Assembly (NCBI GenBank): GCA_009911185.1
Contig: QXWW01000003.1
Coordinates: 62,001-126,000, forward strand
Source of the DNA: Lachnospiraceae bacterium
GTDB lineage: Bacteria > Bacillota > Clostridia > Lachnospirales > Lachnospiraceae
DNA length: 64,000 nucleotides
Direction: 5' to 3'
Translations under genes and position numbers: made by a program
Part shown: positions 52,449 through 62,871 of the stretch, piece by piece
How the letters are laid out: each line of letters opens with the position of its first letter
How positions within the stretch are numbered: position 1 is the first letter of the stretch
Notes under the pieces: model-generated
Told to the model about the DNA's origin: nothing
Databases searched by the model: none
Seen by the model: the letters and a program-made list of their open reading frames with translations, nothing else

Positions 52449-52477
52449 TTGATAATCCTGTAAAATTGGTATATAAT
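52449..52477 (+). promoter_or_regulatory. feoAB promoter
   Basis: TTGATA (52449-52454), 17 bases, TATAAT (52472-52477), 46 bases before the feoA start. Near-perfect vegetative promoter. A Fur box is not obvious. The 170 bases before it, up to the cotJ promoter, show no gene. Confidence 0.7.
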
Positions 52478-52522
52478 CAGAGTTAGTGATATAGAACCGC
52501 GGAGGAAGGCAGAGAATACAAT

Positions 52523-52786
52523 ATGACAATTTTAGATGGAACCGTCAGGCATGATTATATAGTGACAGATATCATTACAGATAAGGCGATTATGCGCCGC
52601 CTGGAAGCGTTGGGAATTAACAGCGGCAGCAGGCTGCAGATGATGAATCAGAAGAAAAATGGAACAGTGATCGTTAAAGTACGAGGCACCCGCTGGGCAA
52701 TTGGACGGGATATTGCAGGAGGAATTCAGGTAGTGCCGGCAGAGCAAATGGATAAAGAGAAGGGGGATACTCATGAAAACGATTAG
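52523..52786 (+). CDS. feoA: Ferrous iron transport protein A
   Basis: 87 residues with an SH3-like FeoA domain: MRRLEALGINSGSRLQMMNQ and VRGTRWAIGRDIAGGIQV. FeoA is a small cytoplasmic partner of FeoB needed for Fe2+ import. The gene overlaps feoB by 14 bases. Start ATG 52523; the ribosome site (GGAGG) is unusually far upstream. Confidence 0.9.
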   Translation: MTILDGTVRHDYIVTDIITDKAIMRRLEALGINSGSRLQMMNQKKNGTVIVKVRGTRWAIGRDIAGGIQVVPAEQMDKEKGDTHEND

Positions 52787-54758
52787 AGTTGGGTTTGTGG
52801 GAAATCCCAATTGCGGGAAAACAACATTATTTAACGCTTATACAGGGGCGAACCTTAAGGTGGCAAACTGGCCGGGAGTTACTGTGGAGAAAATGGAAGG
52901 AGAGGCCAGTTACAAAGGGCAGAAATTGAAACTCATCGACTTGCCGGGAATCTATAGCCTTACCTCTTATTCCATAGAAGAGAAGGTATCCAGGCGGTGC
53001 ATCATGAAACATGAAGTGGATGTAATTATCAATATTGTGGATGCGTCGGCTCTGGAACGTAATCTATATTTAACCATGCAGCTTCTGGAACTGGGCAAAC
53101 CTGTGGTTTTGGCTTTAAATATGATGGATATCGTGGAAGAGCGTGGAATGGAAATCGACCTGCACCGTTTGCCGGAAATGCTGGGAGGGATTCCCGTAGT
53201 TCCAGTTTCTGCCAGAAAGCGAAGCGGGCTTGATGTTTTGCTTCATGCAGCGGTTCATCATTATGAGGAAAAGCACCGGGCAGACGTAGTACATTATCAG
53301 GAAGAGATAGAAGAAAAAATCGCAATATTAGAACAGGCGCTTGGAAAGAAGTATCAAATGACAGGAAATACTCGTTGGTACGCTATTAAGTTATTGGAGC
53401 AGGATGAAGAAATAACGGAAAAATTTCCGGTGGAGTTGCCGCAAGTTCTGGATCGAAGTTATGAGAAGGATATTATTAATCAGAAATATGATTACATAGA
53501 AGAAATTGTGGAAGATACTTTGTTTTACAAATCAGAGAAAGCTGCATTTACGGATAAAGTGGACCGGGTGCTGACGCACAGCATATGGGGAATGCCTATT
53601 TTTTTTGGAGTGATGGCCGTGGTATTCTTTCTTACTTTTTTTGTGGGAGATACCTTGAAAGGCGGATTTGAAGTGGTTCTGGATTCCGTATCCGGAGGAA
53701 CACAGCAGTTTCTGCAATATATAAAAGTGGCGCCCTGGCTGGTTTCTCTGATTGTAGACGGTATTATTGCAGGTGTGGGAGGAATCCTCACTTTTTTACC
53801 TAATATTTTTATTTTATTTCTTGCCCTTGCATTTTTAGAGGACAGTGGTTACATGGCGAGGGTTGCTTACGTGATGGATGGGCTTATGGGGCACTTAGGA
53901 TTGTCGGGAAAGGCATTCCTGCCAATGGTGCTGGGATTTGGCTGTACGGTTCCGGCCGTGATGGCGTCCAGAACTCTGGAAAAAGAGGCGGATCGGAAAC
54001 GGACAATCCTGATTACGCCGTTTATGTCCTGTTCTGCGAGACTTCCTGTTTATGTGCTGTTTGCAGATATGTTCTTTGGAAAATATGCTATGCTGGCAGC
54101 GTTATCCATGTATTTTCTGGGGATGCTGACGGCCATTGTAACTGCGCTTGTGATTCACCGGATTGAGACGCATACAGATCATCACACGCTTCTGATTGAA
54201 CTGCCAGAATATAAGACGCCCAACCCGAGGACCATTGCGGTATATGTATGGGAGAAGGTCAAGGATTATCTTACCAAGGCAGGAACGACGATTTTTATTG
54301 CTTCCATTATTATCTGGTTTCTGCTGAATTATGGCATTCATGGTATGGTGGAGGATGTGTCAGCCAGCTTTGGCGCCATGCTGGGGCATTGGATGGAACC
54401 CTTGCTGGCGCCGGCGGGGCTCGGGATGTGGCAAATTGGAGTAGCGCTTATTTCCGGCATTTCAGCGAAAGAGGTAGTAGTCAGCAGTTTTTGCGTACTG
54501 TTCGGCATCAATAATGTAAATTCCGCGGCAGGGATGGCGGCGCTGACAGAGCAGTTGGCGCAGGCAGGATTTGGGCCTTTGAATGCATATTGTATGATGA
54601 TTTTTTGCCTGTTGTATATTCCATGTGCAGCTACGATTGGTGCGATTCGGAGGGAAACACGTTCTATGAAATTTACAGTTAGGATGATGCTGTTTCAGCT
54701 TTTTACAGCATGGGCGGCAGCAGTTTTGGTGTATCAGATTGGAAATTTGCTTTTCTGA
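52773..54758 (+). CDS. feoB: Ferrous iron transporter B
   Basis: 661 residues. N-terminal G domain: GNPNCGKTTLFNAYTG (P-loop), LKVANWPGVTVEK (switch), IDLPGIYSL and LNMMD. GDI-like helical region to about residue 240. The membrane part has two nucleoside-transporter gate repeats with GFGCTVPAVMASRT and a late GIS-AKEVVVSSF, plus about eight helices. Moves Fe2+ into the cell using GTP. Complete. Confidence 0.95.
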   Translation: MKTIRVGFVGNPNCGKTTLFNAYTGANLKVANWPGVTVEKMEGEASYKGQKLKLIDLPGIYSLTSYSIEEKVSRRCIMKHEVDVIINIVDASALERNLYLTMQLLELGKPVVLALNMMDIVEERGMEIDLHRLPEMLGGIPVVPVSARKRSGLDVLLHAAVHHYEEKHRADVVHYQEEIEEKIAILEQALGKKYQMTGNTRWYAIKLLEQDEEITEKFPVELPQVLDRSYEKDIINQKYDYIEEIVEDTLFYKSEKAAFTDKVDRVLTHSIWGMPIFFGVMAVVFFLTFFVGDTLKGGFEVVLDSVSGGTQQFLQYIKVAPWLVSLIVDGIIAGVGGILTFLPNIFILFLALAFLEDSGYMARVAYVMDGLMGHLGLSGKAFLPMVLGFGCTVPAVMASRTLEKEADRKRTILITPFMSCSARLPVYVLFADMFFGKYAMLAALSMYFLGMLTAIVTALVIHRIETHTDHHTLLIELPEYKTPNPRTIAVYVWEKVKDYLTKAGTTIFIASIIIWFLLNYGIHGMVEDVSASFGAMLGHWMEPLLAPAGLGMWQIGVALISGISAKEVVVSSFCVLFGINNVNSAAGMAALTEQLAQAGFGPLNAYCMMIFCLLYIPCAATIGAIRRETRSMKFTVRMMLFQLFTAWAAAVLVYQIGNLLF

Positions 54759-54801
54759 CAGATTGGAAGAAAATGTTTTTTTGAAAAACCAGGGAATCTT
54801 C

Positions 54802-54831
54802 TTGCAAGATGGAACGATACCATGTTAAAAT
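54802..54831 (+). promoter_or_regulatory. Hydrogenase promoter
   Basis: TTGCAA (54802-54807), 18 bases, TAAAAT (54826-54831), 33 bases before ATG 54864. Reasonable vegetative promoter; AGAGAGG precedes the start. Confidence 0.5.
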
Positions 54832-54863
54832 ACTGGTAAATAGAAAAGAGAGAGGTAATTACG

Positions 54864-56312
54864 ATGTATGCAGATGAAAATGTGATTAAAATCAAACATG
54901 ATGTACTACATGAAGTGGCAAGGCTTGCCTTTGCAGGAGAACTTGATTCCAAGCGGGATCATATCGCAGTGGAATTGATTCCAGGACCTACCCCACAATT
55001 CCGCTGCTGTATTTATAAGGAGAGAGAGATTATCAGACAAAGGGTTCGTCTCGCTGAAGGCAAAGCGCCGGGAGCGGAGGATGACGGAAACATTATTCAG
55101 GTTATCAGTTCCGCCTGCGAGGACTGTCCGATTTCCAGTTATACGGTAACAGAGAATTGCCAGAATTGTATTGGCAAGGCATGTATCAATGCATGTAAAT
55201 TTGGCGCTATCTCTACAGGAAGAGAACGTTCCCATATTGACGCTTCCAAATGTAAGGAGTGCGGCAAATGTGCGCAGGCCTGCCCTTACAATGCTATTGC
55301 ACATTTGAAGAGACCTTGTAAATACAGTTGTCCCGTGGATGCAATTACATATGACGAGCATGGTATTTCTATCATTAACAAGGAAAAGTGCATCCGTTGC
55401 GGAAAATGTATTCACAGTTGTCCATTTGGGGCAATCGGGTCTAAGACCTTTATCGTAGATGTTGTGGAAGCGCTCAAATCTGGCAGAAAAGTATATGCCA
55501 TGGCGGCGCCGGCGACAGAAGGCCAGTTTGGTGCAGACATCACTATGGCAAGCTGGAAAAAGGCAATGAAAGAGTTGGGATTTGAAGATTTTTATGATGT
55601 CGGGCTTGGCGGAGATATGACGGCAGCCTATGAAGCAGAAGAGTGGGCGGAAGCATACAAGGACGGAAAGAAGAAGGTGACGTCCTGTTGCCCGGCGTTT
55701 GTAAATATGGTGCGTCAGCATTATCCGGAACTTGCAGAATGTGTATCAACCACAGTTTCCCCTATGTGTGCAGTTTCACGTTTGATTAAGGCAAAAGATC
55801 CGGATGCAGTAACCGTATTTATTGGGCCGTGTATTGCGAAGAAGTCTGAGGTTGTGGATCAGAAAATTCCAGGTAATGCCGATTATGTACTGACCTACAG
55901 CGAGATTCGTGCAATTATGAAAGCAAAGGATGTGGCTTTGGAGCCTTGTCCTAATGACGATCAGATTGCATCTGTATACGGTAAGAGATTTGCCAATTCC
56001 GGCGGAGTTACAGAGGCAGTTCTGCAGAGTCTGAAAGAATCCGGAGATGAGATTAATGCAAAAGTCTGTCGGGCAAACGGAGCGGCAGATTGTAAGAAAG
56101 CCCTTCTGCTTCTCAAAGTTGCAAAACTGCCGGAAGACTTTATCGAGGGTATGGTTTGTGATGGCGGCTGCGTGGGAGGCCCAAGTGCTTTCAGTGACCA
56201 GACATCATCCAGACGAAATCGGGATACATTGATTTCACAGGCAGACGAGCGTGGGATTCTTGAAAATTTAGGTAACTATGAGATGGACAGCTTCTCCATG
56301 CATCGTCATTGA
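54864..56312 (+). CDS. Monomeric [FeFe]-hydrogenase, group B type
   Basis: 482 residues. The N-terminal part has several 4Fe-4S motifs: CQNCIGKACINAC, CKECGKCAQACP and CIRCGKCIHSCP. H-cluster motifs are TSCCPAFVN (canonical TSCCPxW has W; here F), GPCIAKKSE and VCDGGCVGGPS. These changes are typical of group B enzymes, whose physiological direction is uncertain but likely ferredoxin-linked H2 production. Alone in its unit, behind feoAB, consistent with iron demand. No maturase genes are in the window. Confidence 0.9.
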   Translation: MYADENVIKIKHDVLHEVARLAFAGELDSKRDHIAVELIPGPTPQFRCCIYKEREIIRQRVRLAEGKAPGAEDDGNIIQVISSACEDCPISSYTVTENCQNCIGKACINACKFGAISTGRERSHIDASKCKECGKCAQACPYNAIAHLKRPCKYSCPVDAITYDEHGISIINKEKCIRCGKCIHSCPFGAIGSKTFIVDVVEALKSGRKVYAMAAPATEGQFGADITMASWKKAMKELGFEDFYDVGLGGDMTAAYEAEEWAEAYKDGKKKVTSCCPAFVNMVRQHYPELAECVSTTVSPMCAVSRLIKAKDPDAVTVFIGPCIAKKSEVVDQKIPGNADYVLTYSEIRAIMKAKDVALEPCPNDDQIASVYGKRFANSGGVTEAVLQSLKESGDEINAKVCRANGAADCKKALLLLKVAKLPEDFIEGMVCDGGCVGGPSAFSDQTSSRRNRDTLISQADERGILENLGNYEMDSFSMHRH

Positions 56313-56352
56313 TATTTATAAAATTTTTCTATGAAATAAAGGGATTGACAAA

Positions 56353-56396
56353 GGGGCTGCCGCTTCACGAATTTTCGTTCGTTAAAGCGACGGCCC
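56353..56396. terminator. GC-rich hairpin after hydrogenase
   Basis: GGGGCTGCCGCTT (56353-56365) pairs with AAGCG-A-CGGCCC (56384-56396). No T-run follows on the plus strand, so it is only a possible terminator or 3' stabiliser. Confidence 0.4.
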
Positions 56397-56510
56397 TGAT
56401 AATTAAAAACGAAAATATATCGGGAGATATATTGATAAATTTCAAACTTTGAGATAGAAGTGTGAGGAAATCAAAATAGCAGCATAAAGAATCACTTATG
56501 CAATACTTTT

Positions 56511-57188
56511 TTACTTTATTGACATGGAATATGCAAGGCATGCCTGAGCCGCATAATAGAACACCCAGTTTGCCGACTGCACGATTGGTGGCATATTGAT
56601 TCCGAATAGCCAGTAAAGAAGAATGATATCTGAAATCAGAAACAGAACCGCCCCGACAGCGATTAGCTTTGCCGCATTCTTGGAAATCATGGTACTTTTT
56701 CTCAGCGACAAGGCGTTTGCTACCATAAATGAGATAATGGCGGCATATGCGACAAGCACAGCAAAGAGACCTTGATAATCAAATTTGCCGCCAAAAATAA
56801 GTATGGCAAGCGTTATTATAAATAATGCGGATGCAGTCACTGCATCCGTATTTGCAAATCTCTTCATTTTGCAAAAGGCCACGGAAAATAAAATATGTGC
56901 TGCCGCAAAGCTGGCTACTCCGCTTACAAACATCATTCCATTATTACGATCTAGGGCAAGCAGCACATCACCACATAGGGAACAGAAAAATGCCACAATC
57001 ATAAATCTGGCTGCCATGAGGTTTTGTTCCATTTTTTTGTAATGAAAAAGACTCAAAACAAAAAAGCAGGTACTCGCCAGCGTTTTCAGAGCGACAGAAG
57101 GCGCGTTCCCTCCTAGATGGAACGCAGCAATCAGTCCGCACACACAGATACACATAAATCCAAGAAGCGTTATCTCATTTTTTTTCAT
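56511..57188 (-). CDS. YhhN-family lysoplasmalogenase
   Basis: 225 residues with eight membrane helices. Family hallmarks: FFCSLCGDVLLALDRNNGMM, FAAAHILFSVAF and LISDIILLYWLF, whose paired aspartates are catalytic. YhhN/TMEM86 enzymes cleave the vinyl ether of lysoplasmalogens; many strict anaerobes have plasmalogens. ATG 57188 has AAGGAAAGG upstream; the longer TTG frame is unlikely. It follows the chemoreceptor gene by 13 bases, so they are co-transcribed. Confidence 0.82.
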   Translation of the reverse strand: MKKNEITLLGFMCICVCGLIAAFHLGGNAPSVALKTLASTCFFVLSLFHYKKMEQNLMAARFMIVAFFCSLCGDVLLALDRNNGMMFVSGVASFAAAHILFSVAFCKMKRFANTDAVTASALFIITLAILIFGGKFDYQGLFAVLVAYAAIISFMVANALSLRKSTMISKNAAKLIAVGAVLFLISDIILLYWLFGINMPPIVQSANWVFYYAAQACLAYSMSIK

Positions 57189-57201
57189 CTTTTTCCTTTC
57201 C

Positions 57202-58710
57202 TTAGTCAATAGGCGCGTTACCGCTTATTTCAAGCAGTTCCTTCGCAGTATTTTCCACAGTTTGGAACGTATCAGAAGTTTGGTTTGTTATGCTCCGCTG
57301 TTTGCCGGTTTCCATAACAATGCTGTCAGCGCGGTTTTTCGTCGTTTTCAGCATTTCGTCCATTTGCCCGGACATTTCATCAATCGTGCGGCTTCTTATT
57401 TTTAGCTGCTCGCTGTTTGCAGCGATAATTTCCGTTTTTTCCTTGGAATGGTACTGCATTTCGCCGATAACCACCGCCTCGTCCTTAGCGGCGGAAATCT
57501 GCTTGATCCCCTCGGAAACAAAACGCAAATTGTTCTCATTTGCGGATTTTACCCCATTTAATACTTCCAACACATTTTTAATAGTTGTAACAACTGCTTT
57601 ACTGGAAGCTTCGGAACTTTCTGCAAGTTTTCCAACTTCTGCCGCCACCACGGCGAACCCCCTGCCTTCCTTGCCAGCCCTGGCCGCTTCAATAGATGCG
57701 TTCAGGGAAAGGAGATTCGTCTGGGAAGTAATATCTGCAATTGTGTCGGCAAACTTTGAAATATCCGACATTTGTTCTTCAAGCCTTGTAATCTGTTCTG
57801 AGGTCTGTCCTGCCGTCTGCATGATTTCTTGCATGCCCTCTGCTGCATTCTCCATAATTTTGACATAATTCTGTAATTGGGCATATGTATCATCAGAGAT
57901 CCTCAGCATTTCATTGGAATTATGGGATATCTCTTCCGAAGCGCGCACCATATCCGCAACAAAGCCGCGCATGGATACGATGTGGTCAATACTTTTGGCA
58001 CAATCCTCCAGCGTTCTGTCCGCCGATTGAACAATACGGTCGTTGACTTCCCCTGATTCTTCCATATTCTGCGCAAGCCTGTCAACGGTTTCTACAAGAT
58101 TGGAAGATGCCTGTCCGCAGACGGTAAACATCTTCTTTATGTTTTCGGTACTTTGAAGATTTTCCAAGAGCTTCCTTGCGCCGGAGGCTATACTGATAAA
58201 TACGGCAGACATAGCAATATGCTCGATGGTAAATCCCATGGTCCGGGTGATAAACCATTTCATATTGGTGTCGTATTCAATCTGCTGAACTGTCCGGGAA
58301 CGCAGAAACAGGGACGCTACCAGCATAAAGTAAGCAATGATGGAAATCCTAAGCGTAAATTTTTTGTCAAAAAACATGCAGCTGAACAGCATGGCAAGCC
58401 CGTAAGTCATATAAATTCCAATACCGGAGTTTCCTCCCATAATCATTACTACGATTCCCACTGCGATTACGGAAATATATTTCATGATATATACGGGAAC
58501 GCCCATTTTCTGCAGCACAGTCGGTCCAATCGTACATACACAGCCGATTCCCGTAATCACCCATAAATCGGAAAATCTAATCTGAAATGCTCCCACCGCA
58601 GTGCATAAAAACAGTACAGGAAAAATAAGCGTCATATAAAGCAGTATTTTTGCCAGCCTTTTACTTGCGTCAGCGTCATTCCGCTCAAAAAAAGTACCTT
58701 TTTTTTCCAT
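57202..58710 (-). CDS. Methyl-accepting chemotaxis protein, no outer sensor domain
   Basis: 502 residues. Six membrane helices in the first 190 residues replace the usual outer ligand domain; there is no HAMP-like stretch I can see. The signalling hairpin is [16 protein letters not shown] and [18 protein letters not shown]. It may sense membrane or intracellular state. Second of three minus-strand genes after the dCache receptor. Confidence 0.85.
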   Translation of the reverse strand: MEKKGTFFERNDADASKRLAKILLYMTLIFPVLFLCTAVGAFQIRFSDLWVITGIGCVCTIGPTVLQKMGVPVYIMKYISVIAVGIVVMIMGGNSGIGIYMTYGLAMLFSCMFFDKKFTLRISIIAYFMLVASLFLRSRTVQQIEYDTNMKWFITRTMGFTIEHIAMSAVFISIASGARKLLENLQSTENIKKMFTVCGQASSNLVETVDRLAQNMEESGEVNDRIVQSADRTLEDCAKSIDHIVSMRGFVADMVRASEEISHNSNEMLRISDDTYAQLQNYVKIMENAAEGMQEIMQTAGQTSEQITRLEEQMSDISKFADTIADITSQTNLLSLNASIEAARAGKEGRGFAVVAAEVGKLAESSEASSKAVVTTIKNVLEVLNGVKSANENNLRFVSEGIKQISAAKDEAVVIGEMQYHSKEKTEIIAANSEQLKIRSRTIDEMSGQMDEMLKTTKNRADSIVMETGKQRSITNQTSDTFQTVENTAKELLEISGNAPID

Positions 58711-58778
58711 TTAGGAATATCCTCCTACTTTAAAATATTTATACATGATACATGCTTCCAAAAAGTAATCTGGAAAAA

Positions 58779-60491
58779 TCACAAGACCTTATACTTCTGT
58801 ATCCGATCATGCAGACTTTCCTCCTCCTTGGATATCTTGTCAGTCTCCTGATTGATGTCGTTCATTTCTCTTACCAGCACGGCGATATTTTCCGCTGTCT
58901 CAGAAATTCCGTTTTTACATTCGCTGACTGTCTGGGAAATCGCGCTTGCGTGGTTTGACATCTCATTGACCATACCCGTGACGCCTGACATGTTTTTCTG
59001 ATAACTATCAATCAGACCCTGCATTTTGCCCGCGTCGCCGGAATACTGATCTGCCACCTGAAGAAAAAGCTGATAATCCGGCAGCATTTTATTGTTTACC
59101 GTATCCAGCAATTCGTCAGAGCATTCCATCAATTCCTGAACGGCCTTTATGACTTCGCTATTTATCGCCTGAATCCTCGCCGCCGTTTCTCTGCTGCTAT
59201 CCGCAAGTATGCCAATCTCGTCGGCAACCACGGCGAAGCCCTTGCCTGCCTCGCCAGCCCTCGCCGCCTCGATGGATGCGTTTAATGCCAAAAGATTTGT
59301 CTGGGAGGCTATGCTCAAAATGTTTTCTGTCAGTTCTGAAATTCCTGCAACCTTTTTGCTTTCCTCAATGCCTGCCAGCATTTTTACCCGCTGCAGTTGA
59401 ACGATTTTCTGGATGTTCTTTTCCTTTTCAGAGGTCTCTGATTTTATACCGCTGGCTTTCTTCTGTATATCCTGCACCAGTTCATTGCCGGAATTTACAT
59501 CTTCCATTGTTTTTTGGATATTGGAATGGATATCCCCTGCAAACCGGTCCAGCTCGTCAGCGGCTGAAGAAAGCATTTCCATAGAAGCGGAGAGTTCCTC
59601 TGTCACAGCTCCGATGTTTCCGGCATTTTTGGAAGAATTTGCCACATTGCCCTGCATCTGCTTCATGGATGTATAGACGCTGGAGGTGCTTGTGCCAATC
59701 TGCTGAACCAGTTGCTGTATCTCATCCACAAACTTATTTACATTATCTGCAATTACTTCAAATTCCGTTCCGCTTTTATCCAGAATTTTTTTCGTCAGAT
59801 CACCGGATCCGTCCGTCAAATCCTCAATTTTGCGGTTAATTTGCTTAAATCCCCTTGACAGGCGCATTGACACAAAAAGCAGCGCGACAACGATAACAAT
59901 ATAAATGATGACGCATATGATGAGAATCAAAGAGCCAACGCCCTTTAGGCTTTCCTGTGCACTGGCGTCGCTTACGTCAACACCGACCACGGCAATCACC
60001 CCGCCATCGCTGCCGCTTATAGGAGACCATGCCGTCATATGCATACCCCAGGCATCGGCAAAGGGTTCCTGATTGACGCTGGCAGTACCATTTAGCGCAC
60101 TTTTATTGTCAGAATCCAGCTCAATGCCCTCCCCATATAAGCCCGGTTCTTCGGGATCTGTATCCAAGACGAACGCAAATCTGCCATCTATCATTCCTGC
60201 TATGTATACATATTCTACGCCGCCATTTTTCAGATACACACTAAGACTTTTATAGACACTGTCCCAATACTCAGATTCCTGTCCTTTCTCGTACACATCT
60301 TTGACTGCATGCGCATCCATGGCGGCCGATGCGCATTTTGATATATTTAATGCATTCTGCCGGATATTTTCCAATAGCATCGTCTGAACCCTGTCTGTAA
60401 GCACCGCCCCCAAGATAATATCCCCCAAAAGCACCAGTGTCGAAATCATCATGCACATCTGTATTGTTATGCCTGTTTTTCTTGTTTTCAT
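58779..60491 (-). CDS. Methyl-accepting chemotaxis protein with dCache-like domain
   Basis: 570 residues. Helix 1 near residues 10-28; outer domain of about 160 residues ([20 protein letters not shown] and [16 protein letters not shown]) like Cache sensors; helix 2 near 190-212 ([19 protein letters not shown]); HAMP; signalling hairpin [16 protein letters not shown] with [17 protein letters not shown]. First gene of a three-gene minus-strand unit. Likely reads a small solute. Confidence 0.88.
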   Translation of the reverse strand: MKTRKTGITIQMCMMISTLVLLGDIILGAVLTDRVQTMLLENIRQNALNISKCASAAMDAHAVKDVYEKGQESEYWDSVYKSLSVYLKNGGVEYVYIAGMIDGRFAFVLDTDPEEPGLYGEGIELDSDNKSALNGTASVNQEPFADAWGMHMTAWSPISGSDGGVIAVVGVDVSDASAQESLKGVGSLILIICVIIYIVIVVALLFVSMRLSRGFKQINRKIEDLTDGSGDLTKKILDKSGTEFEVIADNVNKFVDEIQQLVQQIGTSTSSVYTSMKQMQGNVANSSKNAGNIGAVTEELSASMEMLSSAADELDRFAGDIHSNIQKTMEDVNSGNELVQDIQKKASGIKSETSEKEKNIQKIVQLQRVKMLAGIEESKKVAGISELTENILSIASQTNLLALNASIEAARAGEAGKGFAVVADEIGILADSSRETAARIQAINSEVIKAVQELMECSDELLDTVNNKMLPDYQLFLQVADQYSGDAGKMQGLIDSYQKNMSGVTGMVNEMSNHASAISQTVSECKNGISETAENIAVLVREMNDINQETDKISKEEESLHDRIQKYKVL

Positions 60492-60646
60492 AGTTGTTCC
60501 TCATACTTTAGTGGTACGGATCACCTGACAATTCACCTAGTGTACGGATCGTTTGACACTTGGACAAATTGCGAAGAATAAATTTTTACATACGATTTGT
60601 TGACACTTCAGTATTTTACATCATTTCCAATAAAATTCTATAAAAA
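60492..60646. other. Divergent intergenic region
   Basis: Between the chemoreceptor (minus) and the LytTR regulator (plus). AT-rich, with repeated TTGACA-like words at 60553, 60599 and within the 60647-60681 repeat. No gene. Confidence 0.4.
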
Positions 60647-60681
60647 TCACTTAATTGACACCTTTTTTCACTTAATTGACA
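60647..60681 (+). promoter_or_regulatory. Direct repeat, candidate LytTR binding site
   Basis: TCACTTAATTGACA at 60647-60660 and again at 60668-60681, 21 bases apart, that is two helical turns. LytTR regulators such as AgrA bind pairs of direct repeats at this spacing. It lies about 95 bases upstream of the LytTR gene, so autoregulation is likely. Confidence 0.55.
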
Positions 60682-60776
60682 TTTGGCGTAAGTTGCTATC
60701 ATAAAAATATTGTCTTATAATATTAGGAGGCAGTTTCTTCGCGGCCCCAAAATGAAAACAAAGGTGTGATAATAAT

Positions 60777-61496
60777 ATGCGGATTTCCATATGCGATGAC
60801 GATGAGAATGAACTGATGGACGTTACCCTGCGTACGGAAAAATATTTTAATAATACGAAAATATCTGTACAAATTGTAAAATTCCAAAAAGCTGTCTCCC
60901 TTTTGTCCTATGAGGAGAGCCACGGTGCTTCAGACATCTATGTGCTTGATGTCATCATGCCGGAACTGGACGGCATCGCGCTTGGACGGATCCTACATGA
61001 AAAAAATCCCGACGCATTTATCCTTTACCTGACAAGCTCAAGGGAATTTGCCATAGAAGCTTTTACCGTCAAAGCTTTTTCTTATCTCTTAAAACCTGTC
61101 AGCGAACCGGATTTGTTCCATGAGCTTGACCAATTGTTGGAGAAGGTGAACCAGCCGAAACCACAGATTCAGATACGAAGCAAAAACGGCATACAGTTTG
61201 TCATGTTAAGTGACGTGACGGCGGTGGAATATTTTAACCACCATCTCGTTTACTATACCACAGGAGGCGCTGTCGAGGGTTTCCAGCAGAGAGAGGCGTT
61301 TGATGTCTCCGTGTCGGAGTTTTTGAAAAGCGGCTGCTTTTTAAAGGTCTCGGCAAGCCATATTATAAATGCTGGTCACATAAAGAGTGTGGACGGTGAT
61401 AACTTCATCATGGATGACGGATCTGTCTACAAAATAACGAGACGGTTCTCAGATGCAAAGAAAAAATATCTTGATTTTATCATAGGAGGCGAATAG
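60777..61496 (+). CDS. LytTR response regulator
   Basis: 239 residues from ATG 60777. Receiver: ICDDDENELMDVTLR, phosphoacceptor IYVLDVIMPELDG, lysine in SYLLKPVSE. LytTR domain with HHLVYYTTGGAVEGFQQREA and FLKVSASHIINAGHIKSVDG. Paired with the kinase five bases downstream. Distinct from the pair at 34.6 kb. Confidence 0.9.
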   Translation: MRISICDDDENELMDVTLRTEKYFNNTKISVQIVKFQKAVSLLSYEESHGASDIYVLDVIMPELDGIALGRILHEKNPDAFILYLTSSREFAIEAFTVKAFSYLLKPVSEPDLFHELDQLLEKVNQPKPQIQIRSKNGIQFVMLSDVTAVEYFNHHLVYYTTGGAVEGFQQREAFDVSVSEFLKSGCFLKVSASHIINAGHIKSVDGDNFIMDDGSVYKITRRFSDAKKKYLDFIIGGE

Positions 61497-61501
61497 ATTA
61501 T

Positions 61502-62785
61502 ATGGAAAATATCCTGCTCATTATTTCAAATGCCGCAACAATATTTTTTACGCTTATTATATCCTTAACGCTCATTATCCCCCGCATAACGATGAAAAAA
61601 TATATCCTGTTAAGTACTGTTGTGACGATTATGCTTGTCCTGCCTTATGCAGTGGATATGTATCTAAACGGCATTGCGTCCGCCACCAACAAAATATTGA
61701 TCACGATTTCCATTCCCAGCTTCCTCTATTTTTTTCTCGTTTCCAAATACAGAAACGGAAAGGTCATTTTTGCTTTCTGCTTCGGGGACATGGTAATGCT
61801 TACCATTGGCACCGGCTGCGGTATTCTTTCTACCCTGTGCGGCGGGAACATCTGGGTTCTCTTTTTCGGGAGGCTTCTGCTTGCGCCTGTTGCGGAATTT
61901 CTGATTCTGAAGCTCATGCGAAGTTTCTACCAAATTGTGTCAGAAAAAGATAAGAGCGGTTGGTGGCTGATTGCCGCCATCTCCGTTCTCTTTTATATCA
62001 TACTGGTATATTCAGGCAGCAATCCTGCGCCCATCAAGGACCGGCCTGCCGATTTTCCCCTCTATATCGCATTCATTGCCGCAATGGGTCTGACCTTTGT
62101 CGTTATTTTCCGGACGATTGCTACCCAGCAGAAAATCATCCGCTATGAGCAAACGGAAAAGTTAATGACCATACAGCTTCATTCCTTTGAAAATACAATC
62201 AAAACGCTGGAGCAGAATGAGAAAAAGTTTCGCATTATCCGCCATGACCTGAAGCATTATGAAAACGGACTTCTCTCCCTTGCACAGAATGGAAGCAGGG
62301 AGGACATTCTGGAGTTCATCAATAACGCCGCTGAAATCGTGCCAATAGACGAGCCTGTCCACTACTGTGAAAGCACTGCATTAAATTCTATCCTGACGTT
62401 CTATCTTGGTCTTGCAAAGGAGGCAGACTGCAACGTGGAGATCAAGTTTCAGCTTTCTTTTGCCCTGCCTGTAAAGGATATAGAGCTTTGCATGGTGTTT
62501 GCCAATGCGATCGAAAACGCAATCCATGCCTGCCAGAAAATATCTGATTCCTCAAAACGGAAAATCCGCATCACCTGCCTTGACAGCCCACAGTTTGTCC
62601 TTGAGGTGGCAAACACCTATGCGGAAAATATCCGCCTAGATGAATCCGGCGTTCCCATTTCCACTGAAAAGAATCACGGCTACGGAACTCAGAGTATCCT
62701 TGCCTTTGCGGAAAAATACCACGCGTTGGTAGATTATGACATGAACGGGGAGTGGTTCAAGCTGCGGGTGCTGATTTCCAATTAA
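61502..62785 (+). CDS. GHKL sensor histidine kinase
   Basis: 427 residues, six to seven membrane helices, then FRIIRHDLKHYENGLLSLAQ with the phosphorylated histidine, and the GHKL ATP site VFANAIENAIHACQKIS and HGYGTQSILAFAEKYH. GGAGG is placed before ATG 61502. It forms an operon with the LytTR regulator. AgrC-like peptide sensing is likely by family. Confidence 0.88.
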   Translation: MENILLIISNAATIFFTLIISLTLIIPRITMKKYILLSTVVTIMLVLPYAVDMYLNGIASATNKILITISIPSFLYFFLVSKYRNGKVIFAFCFGDMVMLTIGTGCGILSTLCGGNIWVLFFGRLLLAPVAEFLILKLMRSFYQIVSEKDKSGWWLIAAISVLFYIILVYSGSNPAPIKDRPADFPLYIAFIAAMGLTFVVIFRTIATQQKIIRYEQTEKLMTIQLHSFENTIKTLEQNEKKFRIIRHDLKHYENGLLSLAQNGSREDILEFINNAAEIVPIDEPVHYCESTALNSILTFYLGLAKEADCNVEIKFQLSFALPVKDIELCMVFANAIENAIHACQKISDSSKRKIRITCLDSPQFVLEVANTYAENIRLDESGVPISTEKNHGYGTQSILAFAEKYHALVDYDMNGEWFKLRVLISN

Positions 62786-62795
62786 GTATAATATG

Positions 62796-62844
62796 TTGAC
62801 AAACTAACACTGATAGTTTACACTATAACTAACGGTGTTAGTTT
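62796..62844 (+). promoter_or_regulatory. tetR-type operator and promoter
   Basis: TTGACA (62796-62801), 17 bases, TACACT. An inverted repeat, AAACTAACAC (62801-62810) and GTGTTAGTTT (62835-62844), brackets the promoter. The TetR gene begins 28 bases later, so it probably represses itself. Confidence 0.55.
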
Positions 62845-62871
62845 TTGGAAAAGAGGAATAGGAGCATAAAA

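Noticed and set aside
54906-55721. 271-residue minus-strand open frame
   Set aside because: Antisense to the hydrogenase and explained by its codon use.
56353-56396. Riboswitch downstream of the hydrogenase
   Set aside because: The hairpin follows a stop codon and no conserved aptamer sequence or regulated gene stands behind it on either strand.
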